The notes: generated by a model not told the origin, from the letters alone. Shown: positions 18,035 to 29,060, numbered from the stretch's first letter. The stretch is DNA of 64,000 nucleotides from Streptomyces sp. NBC_01451 (GCF_036227485.1 NZ_CP109479.1:5580001-5644000), one strand, 5' to 3'. Program-made: numbers and translations.

Positions 18035-19053
18035 GCAGCCGATTCTGGGGACTCGTGTCCGACACCGACGGTCTCGCGGACGCCCACGCGCACATCGGTG
18101 TGCCGGGACACAACGCCGTCGTCATGACCATGGGCGCCCTCCACGAAGGCCACGCCGCACTGATCCGGGCCGCCCGCGCACACGTCGGCCCCAAGGGCTT
18201 CGTGACCGTCACCGTCTTCGTGAACCCCCTCCAGTTCGGCAAGGGCGAGGACCTCGACCGCTACCCGCGCACCCTCGACGCCGATGTGGCACTCGCCGAA
18301 CAGGCGGGCGCGGACGTCGTGTTCGCCCCCTCCGTGGACGTGGTCTACCCGGGCGGCGAACCCCAGGTGCGGATCACCGCGGGCCCGATGGGGGAGCGGC
18401 TGGAAGGGGCCACGCGTCCCGGGCACTTCGACGGCGTGCTCACGGTCGTCGGCAAGCTCCTCCACCTCACCCGGCCCGACGTGGCCTTCTTCGGGCAGAA
18501 GGACGCCCAGCAGCTCGCGATGATCCGCCGGATGGTCCGCGACCTGAACTTCGGCGTGGAGATCGTCGGCGTCCCGACCGTGCGCGAGGCCGACGGCCTG
18601 GCCCGGTCCAGCCGCAACCGCTACCTCTCCCCGGAGGAACGGCGTACGGCGCTCGCCCTCTCCCAGGCCCTGTTCGCCGGCAGCGACCGGCACGCCGCCC
18701 AGGAGGCGCTGCGCGCGCGGGCCCGCGAGGTACCCGCCACGCACGCGCGTGCCCAGGCCCTCAGCGCGCTCGGCGAATCCCGCGCCGCCGCCGACGCGCA
18801 CGCCGTCGCCAAGGTCCCCGGAGGCGCTCCCGCCGCCGTCCGGGCCGCCGCCCGCCTCCTCCTGGACGACGCGGCCCGCCTCCACCCCCCGCTGGTCCTC
18901 GACTACCTCGCGCTCGTCGACCCCGCCGACTTCACCGAGATCCCGGACGACTTCACGGGCGAAGCCGTCCTCGCCGTCGCAGCCAAGGTCGGGACGACCC
19001 GGCTGATCGACAACATCCCTCTCATTTTCGGAACCCCCGGAGCCGCCTTGTGA
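18031..19053 (+). CDS. panC: Pantothenate synthetase (pantoate-beta-alanine ligase)
   Basis: Joins pantoate and beta-alanine using ATP, forming pantothenate for CoA. Motifs are [16 protein letters not shown] (HIGH-type ATP site, about residues 30-45), [66 protein letters not shown] and [23 protein letters not shown]. The protein has 340 residues, longer than the roughly 280-310 usual, because of an Ala-rich stretch at about 215-270. It is coupled to the upstream DUF2520 gene (ATGA) and the downstream nadB gene (GTGA). Confidence 0.96.
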   Translation: MSSRFWGLVSDTDGLADAHAHIGVPGHNAVVMTMGALHEGHAALIRAARAHVGPKGFVTVTVFVNPLQFGKGEDLDRYPRTLDADVALAEQAGADVVFAPSVDVVYPGGEPQVRITAGPMGERLEGATRPGHFDGVLTVVGKLLHLTRPDVAFFGQKDAQQLAMIRRMVRDLNFGVEIVGVPTVREADGLARSSRNRYLSPEERRTALALSQALFAGSDRHAAQEALRARAREVPATHARAQALSALGESRAAADAHAVAKVPGGAPAAVRAAARLLLDDAARLHPPLVLDYLALVDPADFTEIPDDFTGEAVLAVAAKVGTTRLIDNIPLIFGTPGAAL

Positions 19054-20804
19054 GCACCACAGGCCCCACCACCAGCACCTCCACCGGCATACGGCTGCAC
19101 GCCCCCGCCCCCGGCTGGGCCCTGTCCGCCGACGTCGTGGTCGTCGGCTCCGGTGTCGCCGGACTCACCGCGGCCTTGCGCTGCGACGCGGCCGGCCTGA
19201 AGACGGTCGTCGTCACCAAGGCCCGCCTCGACGACGGCTCCACCCGCTGGGCCCAGGGCGGCATCGCGGCGGCCCTGGGCGAGGGCGACACCCCCGAACA
19301 GCACCTGGACGACACCCTGGTGGCCGGCGCGGGCCTGTGCGACGAGGAGGCCGTCCGGATCCTCGTCACGGAGGGACCGGACGCCGTACGGCGGCTCATC
19401 GAGACCGGCGCCCACTTCGACGAGTCCTCCGAAGGCGGACTGGAACTGACCCGCGAGGGCGGCCACCACCGCCGCCGGATAGCGCACGCGGGCGGCGACG
19501 CGACCGGCGCGGAGATCTCCCGCGCGCTCGTCGAGGCCGTCCGCGCGCGGGGCCTGCGCACGGTCGAGAACGCGCTCGTCCTGGACCTCCTGACGGACGC
19601 CGACGGCAGTACGGCGGGCGTAACCCTGCATGTCATGGGAGAGGGCCAGCACGACGGCGTGGGAGCCGTCCACGCGCCCGCCGTGGTCCTCGCCACCGGC
19701 GGCATGGGCCAGGTCTTCTCCGCGACCACCAACCCGTCCGTGTCGACCGGCGACGGCGTCGCCCTCGCCCTGCGCGCGGGCGCCGAGGTCAGCGACCTGG
19801 AGTTCGTCCAGTTCCACCCCACGGTGCTCTTCCTGGGGGCCGACGCCGAGGGCCAGCAGCCGCTCGTCTCCGAGGCGGTACGCGGCGAGGGCGCCCACCT
19901 CGTCGACGCCGACGGAGTGCGGTTCATGACCGGCCAGCACGAACTCGGCGAACTCGCGCCCCGGGACATCGTCGCCAAGGGCATCATGCGCCGCATGCAG
20001 GAACAGGGCGCCGAGCACATGTTCCTGGACGCCCGGCACTTCGGCGCCCACATGTGGGAGCACCGCTTCCCGACGATCCTCGCCTCCTGCCGCGCCCACG
20101 GCATCGACCCGGTCACCGAGCCCGTCCCGGTCGCCCCGGCCGCCCACTACGCCTCCGGCGGCGTCCGCACCGACTCCCGGGGCCGCACGACCGTCCCCGG
20201 CCTGTACGCGTGCGGAGAGGTCGCCTGCACCGGCGTCCACGGCGCCAACCGGCTCGCCTCCAACTCCCTCCTCGAAGGCCTGGTGTACGCCGAGCGCATC
20301 GTCGCCGACATCACCGCGGCCCACGCCGGAAACGGCCTCCACGCGCGCGTGCCCGCACCCGTCCCGCACCCCGAGAAGCCCGCGCACCCGCTGCTCGCCC
20401 CCGAGGCCCGCTTCGCGATCCAGCGCATCATGACCGAGGGCGCCGGTGTGCTCCGCTCGGCCGCCTCCCTGGACACCGCGGCGGCGGCGCTCCAGCAACT
20501 GCACGTCGACGCCCGCGACGCCCTCGACGAGAACGGCAAGACCGCCGAGCCCGGCGTCGACACCTGGGAGGCCACCAACCTCCTGTGCGTGGCCCGGGTC
20601 CTGGTCACCGCCGCCCGGCTGCGCGAGGAGACCCGCGGCTGCCACTGGCGCGAGGACCACGCGGAGCGCGACGACACGGCCTGGCACCGCCACATCGTCG
20701 TACGGCTGAATCCCGACCGGACGCTGGCCGTACACACCACCGACACCGCAGACTTCCCCCCGACCCGGCATCATCAGCCGGAGCACCGTCCCCAGGAGCA
20801 GTGA
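19050..20804 (+). CDS. nadB: L-aspartate oxidase
   Basis: FAD enzyme that oxidises aspartate to iminoaspartate, first step of de novo NAD synthesis. The 584-residue protein shows the dinucleotide motif [18 protein letters not shown] (residues about 27-44), [43 protein letters not shown], the catalytic-region [45 protein letters not shown] and [22 protein letters not shown]. The GTG start overlaps panC by GTGA. The partner quinolinate synthase (nadA) is not in the window. Confidence 0.96.
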   Translation: MSTTGPTTSTSTGIRLHAPAPGWALSADVVVVGSGVAGLTAALRCDAAGLKTVVVTKARLDDGSTRWAQGGIAAALGEGDTPEQHLDDTLVAGAGLCDEEAVRILVTEGPDAVRRLIETGAHFDESSEGGLELTREGGHHRRRIAHAGGDATGAEISRALVEAVRARGLRTVENALVLDLLTDADGSTAGVTLHVMGEGQHDGVGAVHAPAVVLATGGMGQVFSATTNPSVSTGDGVALALRAGAEVSDLEFVQFHPTVLFLGADAEGQQPLVSEAVRGEGAHLVDADGVRFMTGQHELGELAPRDIVAKGIMRRMQEQGAEHMFLDARHFGAHMWEHRFPTILASCRAHGIDPVTEPVPVAPAAHYASGGVRTDSRGRTTVPGLYACGEVACTGVHGANRLASNSLLEGLVYAERIVADITAAHAGNGLHARVPAPVPHPEKPAHPLLAPEARFAIQRIMTEGAGVLRSAASLDTAAAALQQLHVDARDALDENGKTAEPGVDTWEATNLLCVARVLVTAARLREETRGCHWREDHAERDDTAWHRHIVVRLNPDRTLAVHTTDTADFPPTRHHQPEHRPQEQ

Positions 20805-20809
20805 GAGCA

Positions 20810-21796
20810 GTGAGCACCCCCGACCTTCCCCTCGCCCAGAGCGGCGGCTGCGGCGACGGCTGCGCCTGCGGCGCCGACCCCGACATGGCAGACGACGTCT
20901 ACCTGGAGTGCGGCCTCGACCCCGCGCTCGCCGCCCTCCTCGCCGACGCCGGCCTCGACCCCCTTGAGGTCGAGGACATCGCCAACGTCGCCATCCAGGA
21001 GGACCTCGACCACGGCGTGGACGTGACGACCGTCGCGACCATCTCCGAGGAGGCCCGCGCCACCGCCGACTTCACCGCCCGCGAGGGCGGCGTCGTCGCC
21101 GGCCTGCGGATCGCCGAGGCGGTCGTCTCCGTGGTCTGCACCGACGAGTTCGAGGTCGAGCGGCACGTCGAGGACGGCGACCGCGTCGAGGCCGGCCAGA
21201 AGCTGCTCAGCGTCACGACCCGCACCCGTGACCTCCTGACGGCCGAGCGCAGCGCCCTCAACCTCCTGTGCCGCCTGTCCGGCATCGCGACCGCCACGCG
21301 CGCGTGGGCGGACGTCCTGGAGGGCACCAAGGCGCGCGTGCGCGACACCCGCAAGACGACCCCGGGCCTGCGTTCCCTGGAGAAGTACGCGGTCCGCTGC
21401 GGCGGCGGCGTCAACCACCGCATGTCCCTGTCGGACGCGGCGCTCGTCAAGGACAACCACGTGGTGGCCGCCGGCGGCGTCGCCCAGGCCTTCAAGGCAG
21501 TGCGGGACGCCTTCCCGGACGTACCGATCGAGGTCGAGGTCGACACCCTGCACCAGCTGCGCGAGGTCGTCGACGCGGGCGCCGACCTGATCCTCCTGGA
21601 CAACTTCACCCCCGGCGAGTGCGACGAGGCCGTCGCGGTCGTCGACGGCCGGGCCGTGCTGGAGGTCTCGGGCCGGCTCATCCTGAAGAACGCCAAGGAG
21701 TACGCCGACACCGGCGTCGACTACCTGGCGGTCGGCGCCCTCACCCACTCCTCGCCGATCCTCGACATCGGTCTCGACCTGCGAGCGGCGGAGTAG
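20810..21796 (+). CDS. nadC: Nicotinate-nucleotide diphosphorylase (carboxylating), quinolinate PRTase
   Basis: Converts quinolinate and PRPP to nicotinate mononucleotide. Family motifs are DVTTVATISEEARATADFTAREGGVVAG, ERSALNLLCRLSGIATATRAW, RVRDTRKTTPGLRSLEKYAVRCGGGVNHR, DAALVKDNHV and IEVEVDTLHQLREVVDAGADLILLDNF. At 328 residues it is about 40 longer than usual. The extra N-terminus contains the cysteine cluster GGCGDGCACGADPDM, unusual for the family. Start choice: the GTG at 20810 has AGGAG 11 bases upstream; the GTG at 20801 is too close to that site. It follows nadB by 5 bases. Confidence 0.95.
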   Translation: MSTPDLPLAQSGGCGDGCACGADPDMADDVYLECGLDPALAALLADAGLDPLEVEDIANVAIQEDLDHGVDVTTVATISEEARATADFTAREGGVVAGLRIAEAVVSVVCTDEFEVERHVEDGDRVEAGQKLLSVTTRTRDLLTAERSALNLLCRLSGIATATRAWADVLEGTKARVRDTRKTTPGLRSLEKYAVRCGGGVNHRMSLSDAALVKDNHVVAAGGVAQAFKAVRDAFPDVPIEVEVDTLHQLREVVDAGADLILLDNFTPGECDEAVAVVDGRAVLEVSGRLILKNAKEYADTGVDYLAVGALTHSSPILDIGLDLRAAE

Positions 21797-21806
21797 GTAC
21801 ACGGCC

Positions 21807-22604
21807 ATGCTGCTGACCATCGACGTAGGAAACACGCACACCGTCCTCGGGCTCTTCGACGGCGACGAGATCGTCGAGCACTGGCGCATCTCCACGGACG
21901 CGCGCCGCACCGCCGACGAGCTCGCGGTCCTCCTCCAGGGCCTCATGGGCATGCACCCGCTCCTGGGGGACGAGCTGGGCGACGGCATCGACGGCATCGC
22001 CATCTGCGCGACCGTGCCGTCGGTGCTGCACGAGCTGCGCGAGGTGACGCGGCGCTACTACGGCGATGTGCCGGCGGTGCTGGTCGAGCCCGGCGTGAAG
22101 ACGGGCGTACCGATCCTCACCGACAACCCGAAGGAGGTCGGCGCGGACCGCATCATCAACGCGGTCGCCGCCGTCGAGCTCTACGGCGGCCCCGCGATCG
22201 TCGTCGACTTCGGTACGGCGACCACGTTCGACGCGGTGTCCGCGCGCGGCGAGTACGTCGGCGGGGTGATCGCCCCGGGGATCGAGATCTCGGTCGAGGC
22301 GCTGGGCGTGAAGGGGGCGCAGCTCCGGAAGATCGAGGTGGCGCGGCCCCGGGCGGTGATCGGCAAGAACACGGTCGAGGCGATGCAGGCGGGCATCATC
22401 TACGGGTTCGCCGGTCAGGTCGACGGTGTGGTGACGCGGATGGCGAAGGAGCTGGCGGCGGACCCGGACGAGGTGACGGTGATCGCGACGGGTGGACTGG
22501 CGCCGATGGTGCTGGGCGAGGCGTCGGTGATCGACGAGCACGAGCCGTGGCTCACGTTGATCGGGCTGCGGCTGGTCTACGAGCGGAACGTGTCCCGTAT
22601 GTGA
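21807..22604 (+). CDS. coaX: Type III pantothenate kinase
   Basis: Phosphorylates pantothenate, the first committed step to CoA, using product made by PanC upstream. The 265-residue protein has the ASKHA-fold pattern: MLLTIDVGNTHTVLGLFDG (phosphate-1 motif), DNPKEVGADRIINAVAAVELYGGPAIVVDFGTATTFDAVSARGEYVGGVIAPGIEIS and AIGKNTVEAMQAGIIYGF-like VIGKNTVEAMQAGIIYGFAGQVDG, with TVIATGGLAPMV (adenosine side). It follows nadC by 10 bases and ends the operon. Type III enzymes resist CoA feedback and need a monovalent cation, according to family knowledge. Confidence 0.95.
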   Translation: MLLTIDVGNTHTVLGLFDGDEIVEHWRISTDARRTADELAVLLQGLMGMHPLLGDELGDGIDGIAICATVPSVLHELREVTRRYYGDVPAVLVEPGVKTGVPILTDNPKEVGADRIINAVAAVELYGGPAIVVDFGTATTFDAVSARGEYVGGVIAPGIEISVEALGVKGAQLRKIEVARPRAVIGKNTVEAMQAGIIYGFAGQVDGVVTRMAKELAADPDEVTVIATGGLAPMVLGEASVIDEHEPWLTLIGLRLVYERNVSRM

Positions 22605-22609
22605 GCCGT

Positions 22610-22634
22610 CCCGTCCTCGGGGGCCGAGGACGGG
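22610..22634 (+). terminator. Hairpin after coaX
   Basis: An 11-bp perfect inverted repeat, CCCGTCCTCGG / CCGAGGACGGG, with a 3-base loop begins 5 bases after the coaX stop. It has no U-tract, which is common for Streptomyces terminators. Confidence 0.65.
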
Positions 22635-22713
22635 GCACGGCCACCTGGGTGGCTCCCGGCGCCACACGCCCGCTCAATGTCGAGTTTGTCTGATTAGCGC
22701 GTATCGTCGCCGC

Positions 22714-23385
22714 ATGCCCACGCCATTCGGATCTCGCGGCGGCATGGCGTTCGGTGCGGAGGAGCTGCGTGTGCTCCGTCGAGCCCTCGCCCTCGCCCTC
22801 CACCCCGGCCCCGCCTCCGCAGAGGACGTCCAGGACTGTCTCCGGCTAGCCGAGTCCGTCGACGAGGCGGCGCACGAGGGGGCCCGGCTGCGGGCCTTCC
22901 TCGTGGCCGACCTCGCCCGCTACCGCGCCGCCCTGCCCGGCACCGCCGCCGGCTTTCTCACCCTCATGGAGGAGGCGCTGAGCTCCGGCTACCGCCCGGG
23001 CCCGGACGACCTCGCCGCCCTCCGGGCGCTGCGGGGGAACCCGGTCGCCGCCGCCCTCCTGGACCGCTGTCTGCGGCACGCGGAGCGCGACGTACGGGCC
23101 CGGCTGGGCGCCAGAGTGGCAGGCCGTCCGCCGGTCGCGCCCACGGTGCCGGCCTCCCGTACCCGCCTGCTGGCCCTGACCGGTGGTCTCGCCGCCGAGG
23201 AGCCCGCCGGGAAGCCCGGTGGGAGGCCCGCGGAGAAGCAGCCCCACGAGCGGCCCGCACCCGCCCCCCGGCCCGCACCCGACGCCCCCAGGCCCGCCCG
23301 CCCGGTACCCACCCCGGGCGAGGTCTTCCCGCGGCGCAAGCCGACCCCGCCCGCGAATCCCCCACAGCAGCTCGCCGCGGGCTGA
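22714..23385 (+). CDS. Conserved hypothetical protein with proline-rich tail
   Basis: This 223-residue protein has a helical N-terminal half (residues 15-135; FGAEELRVLRRALALALHPGPASAEDVQDCLRLAESVDEAAHEGARLRAFLVADLARYRAALPG). A Pro/Ala/Arg-rich tail from about residue 140 looks disordered. No membrane segment, signal peptide or catalytic motif is seen. I do not recognise the family. It lies between the coaX hairpin and a strong terminator, so it is probably a single-gene transcript. Codon use fits its neighbours. Confidence 0.65.
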   Translation: MPTPFGSRGGMAFGAEELRVLRRALALALHPGPASAEDVQDCLRLAESVDEAAHEGARLRAFLVADLARYRAALPGTAAGFLTLMEEALSSGYRPGPDDLAALRALRGNPVAAALLDRCLRHAERDVRARLGARVAGRPPVAPTVPASRTRLLALTGGLAAEEPAGKPGGRPAEKQPHERPAPAPRPAPDAPRPARPVPTPGEVFPRRKPTPPANPPQQLAAG

Positions 23386-23441
23386 ACGGACGGTCTGAAC
23401 GGACAGGCCGAACGGACAGGCCGAACAGAGCTGGAATTGCC

Positions 23442-23467
23442 AAGGCCCGGGCCCCCGCCCGGGCCTT
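23442..23467 (+). terminator. Rho-independent terminator
   Basis: An 11-bp perfect stem AAGGCCCGGGC / GCCCGGGCCTT with loop CCCC is followed by TTCC. Three near-identical GAACGGACAGGCC-type repeats sit just before it (about 23386-23425). Confidence 0.8.
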
Positions 23468-23493
23468 TCCCCGGTCTGGCTACTCTGGACCCC

Positions 23494-23676
23494 ATGGACT
23501 ACGTCTCCGCGCTCGTGCCCCCCGTAGTGATGGCCGCGCTCTTCATCGCCGTGATCGTGACGATGGTGAAGAGTCAGGGCGGCGCCAACAAGGCCAAGGA
23601 GGACGCCGCAGCCGACGCCGCCATCGCCCGGGCCGAGCAGACCGGGCAGGCCGGACAGGGCCGCTCCGTTTCGTAG
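23494..23676 (+). CDS. Small single-pass membrane protein
   Basis: The 60-residue protein has one hydrophobic segment (VSALVPPVVMAALFIAVIVTMV, residues 4-25), a KSQGG turn and a charged Ala/Glu/Gln cytoplasmic tail. Actinobacterial homologues of this size exist between coaX and lsr2; their role is unknown. The ATG is inside the downstream arm region after the terminator. It may be expressed with the BlaI-like gene, which begins 67 bases later. Confidence 0.65.
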   Translation: MDYVSALVPPVVMAALFIAVIVTMVKSQGGANKAKEDAAADAAIARAEQTGQAGQGRSVS

Positions 23677-23742
23677 GTGTTTGGTGGTGAATGCGCACGT
23701 CCTTCGCGCTATTCACCGTTTCTCCCACTAGTGTGCTGAGTT

Positions 23743-24219
23743 GTGCCTCGCCCATTGGGAGAACTCGAAGACGCGGTCATGACGCGGGTGTGGAAGTGGA
23801 ACCGCCCGGTCACCGTTCGGGAAGTCCTGGAAGACCTTCGGCAGGAACGGTCCATCGCGTACACCACGGTGATGACCGTTTTGGACAATCTCCATCAGAA
23901 GGGCTGGGTCCGTCGTGAGGCGGAAGGCCGGGCCTATCGATATGAGGCGGTCTCCACCCGCGCCGCCTACTCGGCCGCGTTGATGAACGACGCGTGGTCG
24001 CAGAGTGACAACCCCGCCGCCGCTCTCGTCGCCTTCTTCGGCATGATGAGCGAAGAACAGCGGCTCGCCCTCAGGGATGCCGTTCACATCGTCCAAGGGC
24101 CGGAACAGGTCGAACGGCCTCAACGGGCCGAACAGACCGAACGCGCCGAACAGACGGAAGCCGCGGAAGATACCGCCTACGAGAACCCCGCCTCGGTCCA
24201 GGACCCCACCAGGCGATAG
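23743..24219 (+). CDS. BlaI/MecI/CopY-family transcriptional regulator
   Basis: The 158-residue protein has an N-terminal winged helix typical of BlaI/MecI: LGELEDAVMTRVWKWNRPVTVREVLEDLRQERSIAYTTVMTVLDNLHQKGWVRREAEGRAYRYEAV, then a dimerisation helix region. The family represses beta-lactamase or copper genes and is usually paired with a BlaR1/M56 membrane protease; no such gene is adjacent. The last about 40 residues are a RAEQTERAEQTEAAE repeat and probably disordered. The start is GTG. The target is unknown. Confidence 0.9.
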   Translation: MPRPLGELEDAVMTRVWKWNRPVTVREVLEDLRQERSIAYTTVMTVLDNLHQKGWVRREAEGRAYRYEAVSTRAAYSAALMNDAWSQSDNPAAALVAFFGMMSEEQRLALRDAVHIVQGPEQVERPQRAEQTERAEQTEAAEDTAYENPASVQDPTRR

Positions 24220-24228
24220 CGTCCGCTC

Positions 24229-24762
24229 ATGTCAGCGATCCGTCCCGAAGTCACAGCGAAAGCCATCACCGTCCGGCGGGCCAGGACCAGCGATGTCCAG
24301 GCCGTACGCGGACTCCTTGACTCGTTCGTCCGTGGCCGTATCCTGCTCGACAAAGCGACGGTGACGCTTTACGAGGACATCCAGGAGTTCTGGGTCGCGG
24401 AACGCGACGACAACGGTGAGGTCGTCGGGTGCGGGGCACTCCACGTCATGTGGGAAGACCTCGCCGAAGTCCGCACTCTTGCCGTGAACCCCGACCTCAG
24501 AGGTTCCGGTGTCGGGCATCAGTTGCTGGAGAAGTTGCTGCAGACCGCCCGCTGGCTCGGTGTTCGTCGCGTTTTCTGTCTGACCTTTGAAGTGGACTTC
24601 TTCGGGAAGCACGGCTTCGTGGAGATCGGTGAGACGCCTGTCGACACCGATGTCTACGCCGAGCTGCTGCGTTCCTATGACGAGGGTGTCGCGGAGTTCC
24701 TCGGTCTCGAACGAGTGAAACCGAACACCTTGGGCAACAGCCGGATGCTTCTGCATCTGTGA
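24229..24762 (+). CDS. GNAT amino-acid N-acetyltransferase (short ArgA-type N-acetylglutamate synthase)
   Basis: The 177-residue GNAT protein has the acetyl-CoA loop TLAVNPDLRGSGVGHQLLEKLLQTA (about residues 85-108) and the segment FCLTFEVDFFGKHGFVEIGETPV, characteristic of short actinobacterial N-acetylglutamate synthases such as the M. tuberculosis enzyme. It probably makes N-acetylglutamate for arginine synthesis. Many actinobacteria use the ArgJ cycle, so it may only prime it. It begins 9 bases after the BlaI-like stop, implying co-transcription. The C-terminal NTLGNSRMLLHL motif is typical of the group. Confidence 0.85.
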   Translation: MSAIRPEVTAKAITVRRARTSDVQAVRGLLDSFVRGRILLDKATVTLYEDIQEFWVAERDDNGEVVGCGALHVMWEDLAEVRTLAVNPDLRGSGVGHQLLEKLLQTARWLGVRRVFCLTFEVDFFGKHGFVEIGETPVDTDVYAELLRSYDEGVAEFLGLERVKPNTLGNSRMLLHL

Positions 24763-24889
24763 TCGGGCATCGGGCAATTTCCGTCGGCCGCCCTGCCCAG
24801 GTTCCCTATGTCCGAAACGCGCACGTTTCCGGCCCGGGGAAGGGTGGTCGGTCTCTCCCGGGGGTTTGTGTTTTTCCGGCAAAAGCGGT

Positions 24890-24925
24890 TTGCTTTCCGA
24901 TGTACTGCAGTACTGCATATAACAG
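24890..24925 (+). promoter_or_regulatory. Candidate lsr2 promoter with palindrome
   Basis: A perfect 12-bp palindrome GTACTGCAGTAC (24902-24913) runs into a -10-like TATAAC (24918-24923). A weak -35-like TTCCGA lies 17 bases upstream. TACTGCA is also repeated directly. A protein bound to the palindrome would block the promoter. Surroundings are AT-richer than the window average. Confidence 0.5.
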
Positions 24926-24989
24926 GGGACGCGAATCGGCGGCGCACGCCGCGGCCTCGGCTCCCAAGTTATCGATGAAAGGAAATCCG

Positions 24990-25325
24990 GTGGCACAGAA
25001 GGTTCAGGTCCTTCTTGTCGACGACCTCGACGGCGGCGAGGCCGACGAGACCGTGACGTTCGCGTTGGACGGCAAGACGTACGAGATCGACCTCACGACT
25101 GCCAATGCCGACAAGCTTCGCGGTCTCCTCGACGCCTACGTCAAGGGCGGCCGTCGTACCGGAGGCCGTGCTTCGGGAGGGCGTGGAAAGGCGCGAGTCG
25201 CCGCGGGCGGCAGCCAGGACACCGCGCAGATCCGTGCTTGGGCGAAGGAGAACGGTTACGAGGTCAATGACCGTGGCCGTGTTCCCGCGTCCATTCGCGA
25301 GGCTTACGAGAAGGCCAACGGCTGA
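24990..25325 (+). CDS. lsr2: Nucleoid-associated xenogeneic silencer Lsr2
   Basis: The 111-residue protein has Lsr2 features: AQKVQVLLVDDLDGGEADETVTFALDGKTYEIDLTTANADKLRGLLDAYV (dimerisation domain), a basic linker GGRRTGGRASGGRGKARV, and the AT-hook-like DNA-binding domain with QIRAWAKENGYEVNDRGRVPASIREAYEKANG, in which the RGR minor-groove motif is intact. Lsr2 binds AT-rich, often foreign, DNA and silences it. The GTG at 24990 is chosen: it has AAAGGA 6 bases upstream, and the preceding ATG at 24975 lacks a site. The 3' end overlaps the convergent gene by 22 bases. Confidence 0.96.
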   Translation: MAQKVQVLLVDDLDGGEADETVTFALDGKTYEIDLTTANADKLRGLLDAYVKGGRRTGGRASGGRGKARVAAGGSQDTAQIRAWAKENGYEVNDRGRVPASIREAYEKANG

Positions 25326-25978
25326 GCGCACGCGCGCCGCAGTCGGACCCGATGGCATTGCGTCGCCAGCGTGTCCACCAGCCGTACGAGATCGGGGGCG
25401 CCTCCGACGCCCCCCAGGGCCGACATCGTCGGCAGCGGGATTTCAGTCCCGCACCCTGTTTCAGGGGGCCGCAGCCAGACAGCGGCCCCCTGCGGATTTG
25501 TACGGCCCGGCAAGTCGCCCGCGGGCCCGGGAAAGCCGGGCAGTGCGGGAAACCCGGGCGGCAGGGGCGCCTCGATGTGGCCGCCCTCGCCGATCGCCCT
25601 GAGGTCCGGTGTGAGGCCGCCCCACTCCAGCCAGTCCAGCAGCCCCGGCAGCTCGTCCGCGCTGCCCGCGGCCACCAGCAGCAGCATCCGGTCCCCGCAC
25701 AGGGCCACCGGAGAACCCGGTGCTCGCGTCCGCGCCCGGTGGCGCAGCGCCGCGAAACCCGCCTCCGCCGGCACGTCCAGTACGTCGAAGCACGGACCCG
25801 CGGCCAGCCGGAGCGGAAGTCCCCGGGAACCGGAACCGGGCACTGTCGCCCATCCCAGTTCGTTCTCGTACCAACGGCGGACGTCACTGGTGACATCGCT
25901 ACCGGTGTTGCTTGTGAGACCACCGGCGGTGTCGCCCGTATCAAGAGGGCGACGAGGAAGGGGGACCGTGGAGACCAT
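25304..25978 (-). CDS. Conserved hypothetical protein, possible primase/polymerase-N-like fold
   Basis: The protein of about 224 residues contains VRRWYENELGWATVPGS, GPCFDVLDVPAEAGFAALRHR, SPVALCGDRMLLLVAAGSADELPGLLDWLEWGG and a C-terminal TNPQGAAVWLRPPETGC. The order (aromatic-Gly-Trp start, a VLDVP core strand, a GD strand) resembles the small Streptomyces proteins related to the N-terminal bifunctional primase-polymerase domain. No catalytic triad is convincing, so the function is unknown. The frame is open 64 codons further; the ATG at 25978 lacks a good ribosome site, so the start is uncertain. It converges on and overlaps lsr2. Confidence 0.6.
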   Translation of the reverse strand: MVSTVPLPRRPLDTGDTAGGLTSNTGSDVTSDVRRWYENELGWATVPGSGSRGLPLRLAAGPCFDVLDVPAEAGFAALRHRARTRAPGSPVALCGDRMLLLVAAGSADELPGLLDWLEWGGLTPDLRAIGEGGHIEAPLPPGFPALPGFPGPAGDLPGRTNPQGAAVWLRPPETGCGTEIPLPTMSALGGVGGAPDLVRLVDTLATQCHRVRLRRACAQPLAFS

Positions 25979-26418
25979 GCCAAAGCCAACCGTTGGGACA
26001 GGCCGCGAGTTACGCTGGGTGCCCCCGTGGGCGCACAGAGTGCCGATTTCGGAGTGTGCGGAGCAGTTCGGCGGCGCAAGGTTGTTCGCCCGTAGCGGAG
26101 GGAACCCGTGCATCCGGCATGGAGTGTCGGTCCGTACGGGTAAGACATCCCTAGTGGGAGGGGGCGACACGCAGAAAAGGGCGTCTCACGTTCGCCATCG
26201 GCGTACTGATAGTGAGGGTATCTCCCTGGCCTGCGGGAACATCGTCTCGCACGATCGGGTTGGAGCAAATGTCGGCGTACGGGGTCAGGAGGCTGTGTTG
26301 GTTCTCGGTCCGGTGTCGGCAGTTGGAATGAGCGGTCCCCGCTTGCGGGACTAAGCTGCGGAAGGACAGGGAGGGGAGCGTCCCCTTACTGCCTGACCGC
26401 TCTGAGGAGCGATTAACG
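25979..26418. other. Gene-poor region upstream of clpC
   Basis: No gene is supported in these 440 bases, although short frames exist on both strands. The right half should carry the clpC promoter and 5' leader, with the ClgR-like site at 26190-26206 and a GAGGAG ribosome site at 26404-26409. The left half may hold the promoter of the minus-strand hypothetical gene. Confidence 0.5.
26190..26206 (+). promoter_or_regulatory. Candidate ClgR operator of clpC
   Basis: GTTCGC-CATCG-GCGTAC is a near-perfect inverted repeat (one mismatch from GCGAAC). It fits the GTTCGC-N5-GCG pattern reported for ClgR, the activator of clp and lon genes in Streptomyces. It lies 213 bases before the clpC start, a plausible activator position if the transcript has a leader of about 150-180 bases. 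Confidence 0.55.
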
Positions 26419-28947
<2,529 letters not shown>

Positions 28948-29006
28948 CCCTCCGGGGGTTCGCCTGAGGGTCTGCCCGCGGTTCCACCTGCGGGTACTGC
29001 CTGAAC

Positions 29007-29042
29007 GAGAGGGGCCGGTGCTTTCCAACACCGGCCCCTCTC
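29007..29042 (+). terminator. clpC terminator, possibly bidirectional
   Basis: A perfect 14-bp stem GAGAGGGGCCGGTG / CACCGGCCCCTCTC with an 8-base loop lies 60 bases after clpC and 19 bases before the end of the convergent phosphatase gene, so it can serve both. Confidence 0.85.
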
Positions 29043-29060
29043 GCGTGCCCTGGCGACGTC

